Shown piece by piece: positions 1 to 11,400 of a DNA stretch of 26,855 nt (the stretch's first letter is position 1; each line of letters begins with the position of its first letter). Made by a program: the position numbers and the translations under genes. The DNA comes from Nemertoderma westbladi (taxonomy: Eukaryota > Xenacoelomorpha > Nemertodermatida > Nemertodermatidae). Under the pieces are notes generated by a model that worked only from the letters and a program-made list of their open reading frames with translations, was not told where the DNA came from and did not search any database. Location of the stretch: the NCBI GenBank assembly GCA_032718475.1, contig JAUCBJ010008574.1, positions 1 through 26,855 of the forward strand, in the 5' to 3' direction.

Positions 1-40
1 TGTATATTTTATAGACTTAAATCCCATTTTCTGGGAGCGG
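1..40 (+). mobile_element. 3' internal end and polypurine tract of a truncated BEL-like element
   Basis: These 40 bases match, nearly base for base, the sequence just before the 3' LTR of the complete element further right (about 20808-20848), including the purine-rich GGGAGCGG immediately before the LTR. In LTR retrotransposons such a tract primes plus-strand synthesis. Its presence shows that the LTR starting at 41 is a 3' LTR, whose element extends off the left edge of the window. Confidence 0.75.
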
Positions 41-1310
41 TGTAAAAGCTTTTGTGGGATAACTGATACGTTTGCCTTTGCTGGCCAGTTCCCCCCCAGG
101 CGCTGGAATACTCTAAAAGGGTTCTCTAACTGTATATATATTCCCCTCGCCCGCAAGGTACCTTTACAGGTGTTTTAACGGACATAAAAATCATTCTGCT
201 ATATACGTGTTTTGGCGGACATGGTAAGGCAAAAAACTGTAATGCACCAACTACCTTTCACAGCTTAGCCGTGATGATTCATATTACGACATCTAACAGC
301 TGGTTGCTGACATGGAAACAGCCATTAGATGCATGGTTCTTTGTTTGGCTTGAGCCAATCAGAGCGATTTTTCCTGTCGACGTGTAGCTTTTCTGCCGAT
401 CATAAGGAGAGTGTTCAGTCTTACTGTTTTTTCTTGATACTTTGTTGTTATTGCTGTCTAAGCCAGAAACACCGGCCTTTTAGTAAGAACTATAGTAAAC
501 TGCTTGAATTATCGAAAGTATAAACTGTTACCTAACTACCGATCAATTTAATCAATCTTAACTAATTAATCAATCTAATGAAACTCACTTAACTCACTTA
601 ATTTAATTGCATTAATCATATTGTTTGTACTGTTATTTTACCGTCAGTTATTAATTGTACCTATTTGTTGATGGAAATATTGCTATTTGGATAATACGGA
701 TAAATCACCCAAATTCCCAAATTTCTTGATACACTACAGGTTAGAGAGACCGGCTATACATAACAATTGCGATTTATATTAATGTGGTGTGTATTGAATC
801 CAATGTTATTTAGCAGACCCTACGTGAGTCAATTGCTGCTCTCTTTATGTGTGATCAAATATACTGACGGTCGGCAGAATAGTGTGTATGATTGTGATTG
901 GTAACAAAGTATTTCCTAAAGAATACGCTTTATACTTTAATCATAAGCAGTATCGTTGCGTTTAGTATAAGTCCTAGTTCTGTTTAAATAGATAAAGCGC
1001 CACGTCCTAAAGGAACTGTTAATATTTCCCGAAAGCCAATAATATCTGTCAGAGATTAATTATTAACGATCTATCGAATAATACATTAGGTATACACTGC
1101 AACCTTACACTGCAATAATAAAATTTAAGCATCCGAATTCAGTCTCCCGGGTGTAGATCCATCGGGTGAATGATCGCGCATGGGCTGACTTCGGCTAATG
1201 TTTTGCGTATTAGCATAAAATATTGTCGTATGCTAAAGTGGTTTTAATTAACTAGAAGACATATAAATTTTGGCAGGTTAAACTGCTAAAGGTCTTCAAA
1301 AGCGCGAACA
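41..1310 (+). mobile_element. Diverged 3' LTR of an older relative of the BEL element
   Basis: This LTR begins TGTAAAAGC and ends AGCGCGAACA, exactly like the two LTRs of the element at 9718-22081. Similar blocks occur in the same order: the GGACATAAAA blocks near the start, the AGCGCCACGTCCTAAAGGAACTG block near 994, a CCCGGGT..GGGTGAATGATCGCGCA block near 1147, and the final TTTGGC..GCTAAA hairpin. It is about 1,270 bp against 1,233 bp and carries many substitutions and indels, so it is an old copy or another subfamily. The five bases after it are ACTCT, the predicted target duplication if the left end could be seen. The short open frames inside it are not supported as genes. Confidence 0.8.
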
Positions 1311-1454
1311 ACTCTAATGAATTATTTACATATCAAATCATTAAGATTATAAATAAAACATACAGCATTCATGGAGGATACATATTCAATCAACTCTAAG
1401 TAATAAAACAATAAAATAAATATAAGACTCATTTTGGATAAATATCTAGGTGAT

Positions 1455-1570
1455 AGTTAGTTAGTTAGTTATTTTATTGACCCGGCACAGCATACAGTAA
1501 TAATATGAACAATTAACAACATACAGACAATAAGACAGAATAATACAGGCAAAATAGATTAGTCCAATCA
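1455..1570 (-). mobile_element. Possible 3' end of a non-LTR or SINE-like retroelement
   Basis: Read on the minus strand, the sequence has a short hydrophobic open frame ending in a TAA stop. The stop overlaps an AATAAA signal and leads directly into tandem AACT units (plus-strand TTAGTTAGTTAGTT at 1456-1470). Short tandem tails after a polyadenylation-like motif are typical of several non-LTR retroelement ends. Further along, around 1639-1700, the plus strand can be read as a fragment like the C-terminal 'IWNNL' block of some LINE proteins, but this is in the opposite orientation and may be unrelated. The call rests on tail structure only. Confidence 0.3.
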
Positions 1571-2577
1571 ATACAATTGACGGTACAAATGATGATTGAT
1601 GATACACCAGTGGGTGTATTTTACATACAACCACATGAAATTAATATTTGGAATAACCTGTCCGTGGAACTAGAGAACGCTATTGTATCTCCAATTGTTA
1701 TCCTATTCAATCATCATATGACCCCCAATCATAAAATAACTATGTTTCATACAAAAATAAATTTAAGGAAAAATACTCACATCTTACAACTTACAAATCC
1801 TAAATAACGAGCACCCACTATATAAGGTCTTATAGACATAACCACCACAAACAGTACATGACTTCTCCGACCACGAATTATTTGTAGTACTGGAATCCAA
1901 ACAGGTAACAACCACCCCAAAACATTCTTATATATTGCTCCCATTCTAAATCCACGTACTGCAATAAAACAACTAAACAACCACATTACATATATTTGGT
2001 TGAGCATTTTACATAATTTTTGGTTTTTCCCACCAAAATAATATATCTTATGGACAAAGGTTGTATTCTATGTACTTCTATGGTATGTAATTGCACTTGG
2101 AATCTTAGGTCAGAGGAATGTCGTAGGTTTTTAACCAGTCGAAATACTAATGCCTTAGGATTGTTTGTAATCTTCCTTTTAATGTACATAGGTTTATTGT
2201 TAATGATACTACTAGAGACGGGCCTAGCGGCCCGTAAATCAAGTCGTAGGAGACAGTACGAGTCAAGTAAAAGCTTTTTGTTCTGTCTGATAATCAATTA
2301 GTGTGAGAGTAGTCCCGGTGGTGTACGAGAAATTTTCTAGACAACTTCAAACTATACTTATTATGTTGTAATCATCTGATGAATTATAAAAGCTATTGTG
2401 TTTATAGACGATAGAGAGCAGTTAGCGAAATGATTATTTTATTCTATCGGATAGAGTAGTCGGAGTCTCAGAGAGGAGTCGAGGTGTTAATTGATTAATA
2501 ATAATAACAGCAGTTGTCATGAATTCAATACAATCGCGCACAAGAAGTGATATGACAAATTCGTTCTTATTTTTGTA

Positions 2578-2617
2578 ATAAATAAAACAAGTTCAGAAGT
2601 TTCAATGTAAACCGCGA
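2578..2617 (+). repeat. Dispersed direct repeat, copy 1
   Basis: The segment reading AATAAAACAAGTTCAGAAGT and onward to AACCGCGATT recurs with a few changes at 3158-3196. The two copies lie about 580 bp apart in the same orientation. They are probably fragments of an unidentified interspersed repeat. Confidence 0.5.
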
Positions 2618-3157
2618 TTAACAATTTACACTGTTCAATGTAAACCACGATATTAATTAAATACAACAATTATATTATTATTATAACAGATTTTTATATT
2701 TCAAACTATAATGTTAGCCTTATGGAGAATCATTATGAGGCTGAGTAAACATTCAGTCATATCAACATACAGCCTCCACAGTATTAATGTTGGCACAAAG
2801 ATTTCAAAATAAAACAATAATTAGGTGAGAGCTAGAGAGTACAGTACAATCAATAGTAGCCAACCCAACACACTGTGTAACTAACAGTCATTTAGCTTGC
2901 ACGCCAATTAATTAACATAACAAGGATGCATTGGGAAGAGTTATTCAGCTGAGACTGCAATAGCCAGCTAAACCAGTTAATGTTTACTTACTGTAGAGTA
3001 GAGTGATAATACTTGGCACAGAAAGTACTTCTTTGTTAGTTGGCCTTCCTATTGAATGCATTACCAGGCCATCTCTATACATTTTTCATGAGTGCCATCT
3101 GGTGTTCTTATCATTGCGCCTATGGCAATTTTCGTGTTTTGCGGCTATTTTTCGAAA

Positions 3158-3310
3158 TAAAACAAGTTGAGATGTTTCAATTTAAACCGCGATTTCACAG
3201 TTACCCATAGAAATCTCTTTTCATGGTCCATGCAAAATTTCATCAAAATCGTTAAGAGTAGTTTTTGCTCTAGGTCAGTAGTCAGTAGTCAGTAGCCAAG
3301 TAGTCAGTCA
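3158..3310 (+). repeat. Dispersed repeat copy 2 followed by a CAGTAGT-type array
   Basis: The first 40 bases repeat 2578-2617. They run into a stretch containing CAAAATTTCATCAAAATCG and then a short degenerate array of GTCAGTA units (about 3273-3310). The arrangement, unique sequence ending in a short tandem array, suggests the end of an interspersed element, but no family can be named. Confidence 0.4.
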
Positions 3311-5309
3311 TTTTATAATTGTATTCAAAAATCTGATTATCGTTGAATTTATTGCTAATATAATTTACTTCCGTCTGTAGAAGTAAAACCGCGGGAATAA
3401 CCTACGATGATGTGTAGCTAGTGATTGTAGAGTAGCAGATCTTAAGGATCTGACGCCGTAATAGTTAAATCACTTATTGGTTATTCAGAAATTCCCGTTG
3501 TTACAGACCCAGAAGTTAAATACTTTGTTGGACTTTATTTCTTCTGCAAAATTGTTGTTTTTATTTATTTTTGGTTTTTTTATTTTCCGTTTTTGCTATG
3601 TGGTGTTGTTTGTTCTATATTCACCAGTGTCTGTTTGATATGGGACCCTAGTCCATATATTTTTTGTTTATTCTTGTTTATTTTTGGTCTTTTTTGTTGT
3701 TGATTATTTGTGGTTGTGCTATAACTGTATTTAATTTTGTGTAGGAATAAAATTGGTCAACTATTCGCAAAGCTATAGCATATGCAATTAATTATATTCA
3801 AATAAAATAAAACATATTGTTATATCCTCATTTAAGAGAACAGCCGAATTAAATAACTTAAATCTTGTGAGGTTATAATGAGGTTAAAGGACCCCCACCC
3901 AGTATGAAATAAAATGTCCAGTAAGAAGAAATAACATAACGTTTAATAATAATATTTGACTTAATATATATCAGTAAATAAATCTTACAGAAGATTTAGA
4001 TAATAATTATACAATAGTTTGAATAATATTGTTTAATAATAATTGTAATAATACGCAATAATGTTGAATTAATAATATAACACATATTTCAACAATCCAA
4101 TAATACTTTCTTTTATAATCAAACGTTCTAATAGTAAATCAAATTAATATGAAATTGGTTTATTTCATAACAATTGAAATGCAATTACATTTGTTATTTT
4201 GTCAATCTGCACTGCACTTGTGGGGCAGACTCAGCCAAGGCTAAGTTATTGTTAGGCGTGCCTACCAGTACCGGTACATCTGGTAAAATATACTTTATAT
4301 GATAAATTAACATATCATAAACAATACCCATCATCCTACATTCATTGTTTGGGTGATATTTTGCACGCCGATGCAAAGAAAAATATATGAAAACATGATA
4401 ATGACATCGGCTTATTTGGTTCAATAAAAATTGTAAGCGCTATCCGAAATTTATAATTTTTATATCCAAGATGCTCATTTGTTGTAATTCGGTTTAATTG
4501 TTTTCCATGAGGCTGACTCGAATTAAAGTACTTTAAAAACCAAAACATAATTGAAGGGCAGTTCTCATAAAAAATTAAACAATTTTATATATTCGGTTAC
4601 CTCACAAATTTTGGGAATCTCAATAATTGCAACTTAATTTCAGTTTCAGGATATGAAAGGTTTTTAACATTCAGTTGATTTGTTAAAATAATGTAGGGCA
4701 TTTATCGGGACTTATTAAGTTTTAACTAATATTGAAATTAAAATTACTTGATTGGGCATTCTAGAAAAAAATAATTAGGATAAAAATAACTCAGAACATT
4801 TTGCAACAAAAATTAAATTGTAACATTTATATATATATACAACTCCCAATTTTCTATTTGTTTGTCATCGTAAAAGTAATACACAAGTATTAGTTAATAC
4901 AAGATTATTCAACAAGGATTTTCTAATGTACATTTTTTGTTAAATCTAATGAAATACAATGTGGATACAAGTCAATACTTTTGATACATAGTTATTAGTT
5001 AGTAAAATGATTTGGAAATAATCGTGTATCTAATGTTAGCTCCAAGATTCTGCACGTCTTTTTAGAATTATTACAAAGTGTATTTGTATTGTTGTAACTA
5101 TATATTTGAAAGCGAAGAGACGTAAGACAAGGGCAAAATCAATCAAAAGTTTATCATGATATTTAGGAATAGGGGTTATACTTAGATAAATGATAAGGTG
5201 CTAACAGAACGAACATTTTTTTGACCTTGAAATTAAAATTCTATCCACCTACACAAAAAAAAAGTGAAAACAAAGAATAATAAAATGTTGAATGATCAAT
5301 AATCGTTGT

Positions 5310-5315
5310 TTTATT
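5310..5315 (-). promoter_or_regulatory. Polyadenylation signal of the VMO1-like gene
   Basis: The minus strand reads AATAAA here, about 50 bases after the TGA stop at 5367-5369. Spacing and orientation fit the 3' end of the assembled minus-strand gene. The exact cleavage site cannot be seen. Confidence 0.5.
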
Positions 5316-5366
5316 GATTATCAGCTGCAAACTTGGGGGGACCTGACTGGAGAATTGTTTTCCCCT

Positions 5367-5492
5367 TCACGTAATGTTGGCTCTTCCGAACTCGCCTTGC
5401 GTCGCTTTACTTTCGTCGTCGCAACAAATAAAACGGACATCGTTTACAATCGAGTCATCGTCTGTCCAACTGGCATCACATTTTATGCAGAT
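5367..5492 (-). CDS. Exon F: end of VMO1 repeat 3 and stop codon
   Basis: The acceptor TTCGATTTAG precedes 41 codons and a TGA stop. The segment includes SWTDDDSIVNDVRFICC, an Asp-Asp motif followed by hydrophobic residues and Cys as at the end of VMO1 repeats. About 18 polar residues form the C-terminal tail, including an Asn-Ile-Thr immediately before the stop. A polyadenylation signal follows about 50 bases downstream. The opposite strand also has a 71-codon open frame, which I regard as a shadow. Confidence 0.78.
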   Translation of the reverse strand: MCIKCDASWTDDDSIVNDVRFICCDDESKATQGEFGRANIT

Positions 5493-8400
5493 CTAAATCG
5501 AAAGTAATTAGTTGAAATTAATTAAAGATTACGAATTTGAAATCAGTATGAAGTCAATAAGTTCCATGCGGGACAGCACACACTATTCAAACTTACAAAC
5601 TTAAATAATTATGATAGATCATGTTCTACACAGATCAACATATTGACCCTATTAAACCCGGGGGTGGGGGGGGGGGGGGGGGTTGAATATGACCCCCGTG
5701 TTTTTTTGTACTAACTCTGAAACAACCGCATTTGGGAATCTGAAGTTTTATGACTTCTCCTAAAAATCGATTGTCAACCTAATGGTGTAAACGGTTTTCC
5801 GAAATATTGGGAAGTTTTTGAGTAATAGCACTATTTGTTAACCCTACTTTTGGCACTATTTTTGAGACGTTTTTTGAAAATTACACTTCATGAAATATGA
5901 TTTGTCCAGGCAGTCCAGGATTTGGAAGTCGAGAATAAAACGGAATGTTCGGAAATGTTAGATTATTTAGAATACATCTGAACCAGTACTTCTATATAGT
6001 CCAGAAGTGGTTCTAACTGCTGATGACATCAAATCTCTGCATGGGGGGGGGGGGGGGGACAACATTTTATAATTTTGTATATCTTGGCTGAAAAATTTAA
6101 ATTTTGAATGGTATTCGAGGTCGCTACGCGATCACGATGAAACTTGGAAAAAATATTTTCTTTTATTTATACAATCATTTTGGTGCTAATCTGGTCCTCC
6201 AGGATGAAAAATACAAATAGAATAAATATCAAATTAAAAATGTTGAGTTTGATTTGATAATTCTGAAGGTAAACGGATTTTAGAGGTCGCTGATTACGAT
6301 GAAACCATCATTTTGGTGCCATTATGGTGACCCAGATCGATCGAAAAGTAGGCCTACAAGTAGCATTAGCAAAAATCTCAAACTGTCAAATGTTGCCTTT
6401 GCTATTGCAATTCTGAAGCTACACTGGTGTTCAATATCGAAAGGACAAGCATACTTGCAGATTTGCATCATCCAGGATTAACAGATTTGGACCAAATGGG
6501 GTCAAAATCGAATGGTCAAAACAATTAGTGTTTTGTTTTGGATATGTTGGATGGTTCTTTTGGGTTATTTTGAGAGTTTAGTAGGATTCATGATACTTAC
6601 ACAACACTACTTACTACATCTTTCGATGTAATATGGCAAATTTTGTTGCTGGCACCAAATTTCGTACCCATCACCAAAAGTACAAGTTTGAGATGTCCAG
6701 TGATTTCTTAATTGATTCCATCGGATTCGAGACAGGGGGGGGGGGGGGGGGGACTGGACGCAAAACCCGCCTTGCGAATTAATATCCCGTCTGCTTGCAA
6801 TTATTAATATAGAAATCTTAAATTGATTTTTATAATATAATATTGGTGTTATGGGTGAATGAGGGTCTTCTTATTATTTGATAACTTTCGTTGTGCACAG
6901 CTTTGGAAAGTTGTGCATTTGTCATACTAACGCACCTCCAAGCCACATACAGCAGACCCATATTTACAACTTTCGCTCTCTTGGCGAGACCACTTCCCCC
7001 AGAGCAGTGGATTACTACTCTTATCATCTTGTGTTGATTGAGTGATGTTGAAGCCAACCTCAGGAGAGTCGGGAAAGTTGTGCCGATTGCTAAACAGACA
7101 AAGAAAATAAACAATAACTTTCTGAAACATTGCAAGACGGAGAATCGTAAGTACACTGATCTCTTGATATTAGTTATATAGATATTATATATCAGTTATT
7201 ACATTTTTACACCATTAATTGAACTTTTTATTGCTATTCTTATAACAGATATTTATACTGATTATGTAGTAACCATTTATTCCAAAATTGTAACATTACT
7301 CAACGCCGTTAGTATTAACAGCGATTTGTTATTTAGTACTTTACAACTTTAGATGACATTACAGCATTGTATTGTCCTGTACATGTAGTATTGTATTTGG
7401 TGTTATCAGTTAAGTAATATCCCATTAGTGGACATTACAACACGCCGTCATTGGTTACCACGTAAACAATAGGTGGAAATTTGCCTGACACCTAGATAGG
7501 CCTACTGCATTACCTACCGGTAGGCGGGGTATAACTATTAATAACCAGTAGCTATAAACTATTAGCATGGCTGCAAAAGGCCATTTTCCCCGTTCAATAG
7601 AAGTGCATTAGGTGGGAGTGTGAGTGTCAGGGGCTAGTGGCTAACCTGGATAGCGCTACTGATGAGGCCTGTTAGGCCGAAACGTACGTATAGCGCTGGT
7701 TCAACCCCCGGTGATGCGCTTTCTCATTTTTCCACTTCTGAACAAACCCATAATATTACATCATAAATATAAGCTAACTTATTTATAACATAATTTATGT
7801 CATTTTTACAATTATTTATACAGCAGCTAATTTAATTTGTGCGGTTTCTATCACTTATAATGTATATGTACAATCATTTCGTAATGTTAAAATTTTGGAA
7901 TAAAACTACACATACTTGTTGCAAAGTACTTTACAGTGTTCTGATCCTCGTGGCTTTATTTTCACTCACTCACTAACGTCACCTACCGCCTACAGGCAGG
8001 TAATGCACTAGGCCTATCTGGCTGTCAGGCAAATACAGTACCACCTATTGTTTAAGTGGTAACCAATGACGGCGTGTTGTAATGTCCACTAATGGGATAT
8101 TACTTAACTGATAACACCAAATACAATACTAAATGTACAGGCCAATACAATGCTGTAATGTCCTCTAAAGTTGTAAAGTGCTAAATAACAACTCGCTGTT
8201 AATTCTAACTGGGTTGAGTAATGTTACAATTTTGGAATAATAAATATATCAAAATATAAAATAAATAGAATGATAAAAACTAACTTGCAATACATCATCA
8301 TATCGGTAACCCCCACATCATCGTCATTCCAGCCTTGAAACGGATACGTTCGCAGGTTAAACCTGAACATGAAGCCGTCTGGGTACTTTGGTGCAGTTGG

Positions 8401-11400
8401 TAGCTCCTGAAAACTAGGGCACATTCTGGGTTCAGTCCAACTGCAATTTAATATTATAATATATTATAGTATTTTTGATTTTAATAAAAAAAAAGTCTAA
8501 TGAAATGAAAAAAAAATTAAAAAAGTGAAAAAAATAATATAAATAATATAAATACATCAATTCCTTTATAAGTAATTGTTCCTGAAATGTAATGTAATTA
8601 TGGGTTTTTTGTTAGATTTTTAACTATCCTTGCATCGCACTACTTCTAGGACTAATATCCACATGCTGCATAGAAGCTGCATTACATATATATTAAGAAT
8701 GCTGTGCCGGCTTGTCGACAACCGCCGCCACCACTACATATGACCCATGAAATTTGCCAGATCATCCGCATCTTCAAGGCCAGTGTCCGTTAAGATACGT
8801 CTAAAGAAAGTCATAGATTTTTTTAAATGTCATTAAATTGTATATGTGGTAATATTTCAATAAGTTTATCTTTTGTTTATTCAACTCACTTCCCACGTCG
8901 ATGTTCAGTAAAGTGATCGGCATCAATAGTTGTGTTGTCACTACATATTAATCGGATGCCTGTAACTGCCATATCGTCTTGAATCGAACCTTGGTATTCC
9001 AGAACCTAAAGCAACAATTTAGTGATATATATTATTAATAAATGAAGGGTGATTATGATTATTGTAGCCAGTTTACTGTATTACGGCATTACTGCCCACT
9101 ACTCCATAGTAACAGACATTCCGTTGACTGACTCTGCCATCAACCCGCCCGTTTTTGGACATAACAGGCATAGTCCGGTTCCTTTTTGCCTAAAAAGTGA
9201 AGGCGAATGCAATTTGTGAACGAAATAACTGGCGTCCAACCCAACCCAGGTAAATCCGAATTCGTCGGGTGCCAAGCTCAATTGGGAATTTTTGGGTCCC
9301 GTTTCACCATGGCAACATGAGGTCATTTCCATAACACCACATTCTATTAACCATACAGAAGTTAAGAAAAGTTAGGCCAAGGATTACGCCCGTCTAAATG
9401 TTGTTTTTGCTACAAATTTCGGGTTAAGTTTTCAAAATATTCAAAGTTTTCGTAACTACCTTAAAAACATGTTTAAAAACGTAGACAATTAATTTCCGAC
9501 CATTTCCGACCTTTTCTTGTTACCATAGCAATTTGAAAACATTTTGCAGTATGTAAAAATCTGTCAGAAACATTTCATATGTACTATGCATATCAATATG
9601 TTTATTTTATTATAATAGTTTCATCATTCAAGCTAATTGTGATGTTATGATGCAATCGAAATGTAATGTTCAAGATAACAAGCCAAGTCACTATTCCATT
9701 GTTACCATAGCAACGGGTGTAAAAGCTTTTGCGTCATTAACCGGTTATTTTCCCTTAAAGTACTCTGTAGTTGGTTTGCCAGGCATAAAAAGGCCGTGTC
9801 CTTGCTGTACTGGTGTTTTAGAGGACATAAAAGTCATTTCTTCTGTATTTGAACTGTATTTGTACTTTAGAGGACATAATCTGCAATTTCATGACGTAAA
9901 AAGCTCGATACTCTTGAAAACAGTGTCGCTACCATGACGACGGCTAACGGCTGATATTGCCACGTTGCAGCTTTCTGTATCTGCCAATAGAATTTGAGTT
10001 AGCTTTGATTTTGACCTATCACAGAGCTACTGAACTGAATTTTCCTATCTCACTGCTCTTTCTCTGTGTTGAACGGGAGCTTCGTGGAATAAGGGTAGCT
10101 GGTATTCTTATAGTTATTCTTATCAGTGTTGTTGGTGATTCTAAGCCAGGAAGAACGGCTTTAGAGTATTTTGTGCTTTTATGCTTTAGCCTTACACTAG
10201 TAGGCTTAATTATAAGGACATATATCCTTTATCTGCATAACATCCATAAATGCGGCATACCATACCAAATCATTTATACCTTAACTTTACTGATTTGCTG
10301 TCGGTTATTCATTATATTTGTTGATGAATTATTATATTTGGAATCACGACAAATAACCCCAAAACCCAATATTCTTGATATACCGAAGGTAAGAGAGAAA
10401 GGTTACAGATAAATGATTGCGACCTATGTTGAGTGGTTTGAAGTGAATCTAATGTTATTTGATAGACCCTACATGATTCGGTCCGTGTTCCTTTTATATG
10501 TGACTAAAATCAGTGAAGATCGGCAGATTAGTGTGCAGTATTGTGCAGCATTGTGTATGAGTGAAACTGATAAAGAAGCATTTCCTAAAGAATGCGACAT
10601 ATATGTGAATTATAACTGAGCCATATCGTTGTGAGTAGTTTAAGTCATAACTCTGTTTATATAGATAGAGCGCCACGTCCTAAAGGAACTGTTAATATTC
10701 CCCGAAGGTGAATAATATTGTCAGAGATTATATAATACTGTCAGTCGAATAATACATTAGGCTTACATAGCAATACGATTAAGCCGTCGAAGTCAATCTC
10801 CCGGGTATATCCAACGGGTGAATGATCGCGCACAGATTGGTTTCAACTAGTGTAGTGAATCAAATACTTGTCAGAGGCTAAAGCGATTTATTATCTAGAA
10901 GACATCCTAATTTGGCGGGTTAAACTGCCAAAGGTCTGAAAGCGCGAACAATAAAGGATATCGCTTCTTTATTGCAGTAAGCAATAAAGTTGAAAGTACC
11001 GGTCAACCGGTAAACCTGAAAAGGTACATCTGTAGGTCAGTAGGCCCAACTGCCAGAACCGGTACTGCCGTAGCTCCGTAGGTCCAACTGCCAGAATCGG
11101 TACTTCAGTAGGTCGGTAGGCCTAACTGTCCTAACCGGTACTTCCCGTATAAGTACAGCAGTATTATTCGATTTGATAATTATAAGCCGGTAGGTCTTAA
11201 TAATTACGCCTGGTTTTTATTGGGATTTTACTTAGGCCTATTTCTGTCAGTTTTATTTATTTGTAGGCCAGTATTGAGCAGAAGGCGTGTAAGCCTGATC
11301 AGATTGTACAGACAATTTGTAGGCTGAGCTGTTGTCTGATTGCTGTTAAGTCTGAACGGATTGCAGTGTGTGTAGATCACCTGTCCGATAAAGAACGGTT

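Larger units (their letters stand above)
1311..5309. other. AT-rich intergenic DNA without a recognised gene
   Basis: This 4-kb stretch lies beyond the polyadenylation signal of the VMO1-like gene. It holds short open frames (for example 2050-2301 plus strand, 83 codons with one hydrophobic segment, and 4342-4548 minus strand) that resemble nothing I know and have no convincing splice or promoter context. It also contains a probable retroelement tail and short repeats, listed separately. The remainder, including 3350-5300, is AT-rich with no structure I can name. Confidence 0.5.
7280..8237. mobile_element. Inverted-repeat element with TA target duplication and a hammerhead ribozyme inside
   Basis: The ends TTCCAAAATTGTAACATTACTCAAC.. 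and its reverse complement are inverted repeats of about 250 bp (7280-7530 and 7983-8237) with scattered mismatches. Both ends are flanked by TA (7278-7279 and 8238-8239), the target duplication typical of Tc1/mariner-type transposition. No transposase or other long frame is present, so it is MITE-like. The centre is unique and contains the ribozyme at 7643-7701. An extra copy of the right terminus followed by TA occurs internally at 7881-7902, suggesting nesting or an earlier internal end. It fills most of the intron between exons E and D. Confidence 0.75.
9718..10950 (+). repeat. 5' LTR (1,233 bp)
   Basis: It starts TGTAAAAGC and ends GCGCGAACA, and aligns without gaps to 20849-22081. Blocks shared with the diverged LTR at 41-1310 include AGCGCCACGTCCTAAAGGAACTG and the terminal hairpin TTTGGC (10911-10916)/GCCAAA (10927-10932), where the old copy keeps pairing with a G-U wobble. 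It carries an open frame of unusual length, described separately. Confidence 0.95.

Noticed and set aside
1986-2301. Overlapping frames of 93-103 codons on both strands
   Set aside because: The plus-strand frame needs a TTG start (83 codons from ATG) and neither strand resembles a known protein; kept only as a note in the intergenic entry.
2341-2400. CTGATGA at about 2376 as a second ribozyme
   Set aside because: No stem II, no GAAAC and no complementary arms follow.
5292-5507. 71-codon plus-strand frame
   Set aside because: It is the antisense shadow of exon F, which has family motifs, matching phase and a polyadenylation signal.
6830-7156. 108-codon minus-strand frame with a hydrophobic start
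   Set aside because: It begins with GTG, overlaps exon E in another phase, and exon E has the VMO1 motifs and splice sites.
9647-9937. 96-codon plus-strand frame
   Set aside because: It starts in host DNA and runs into the 5' LTR, so it can exist only since the insertion and is chance.
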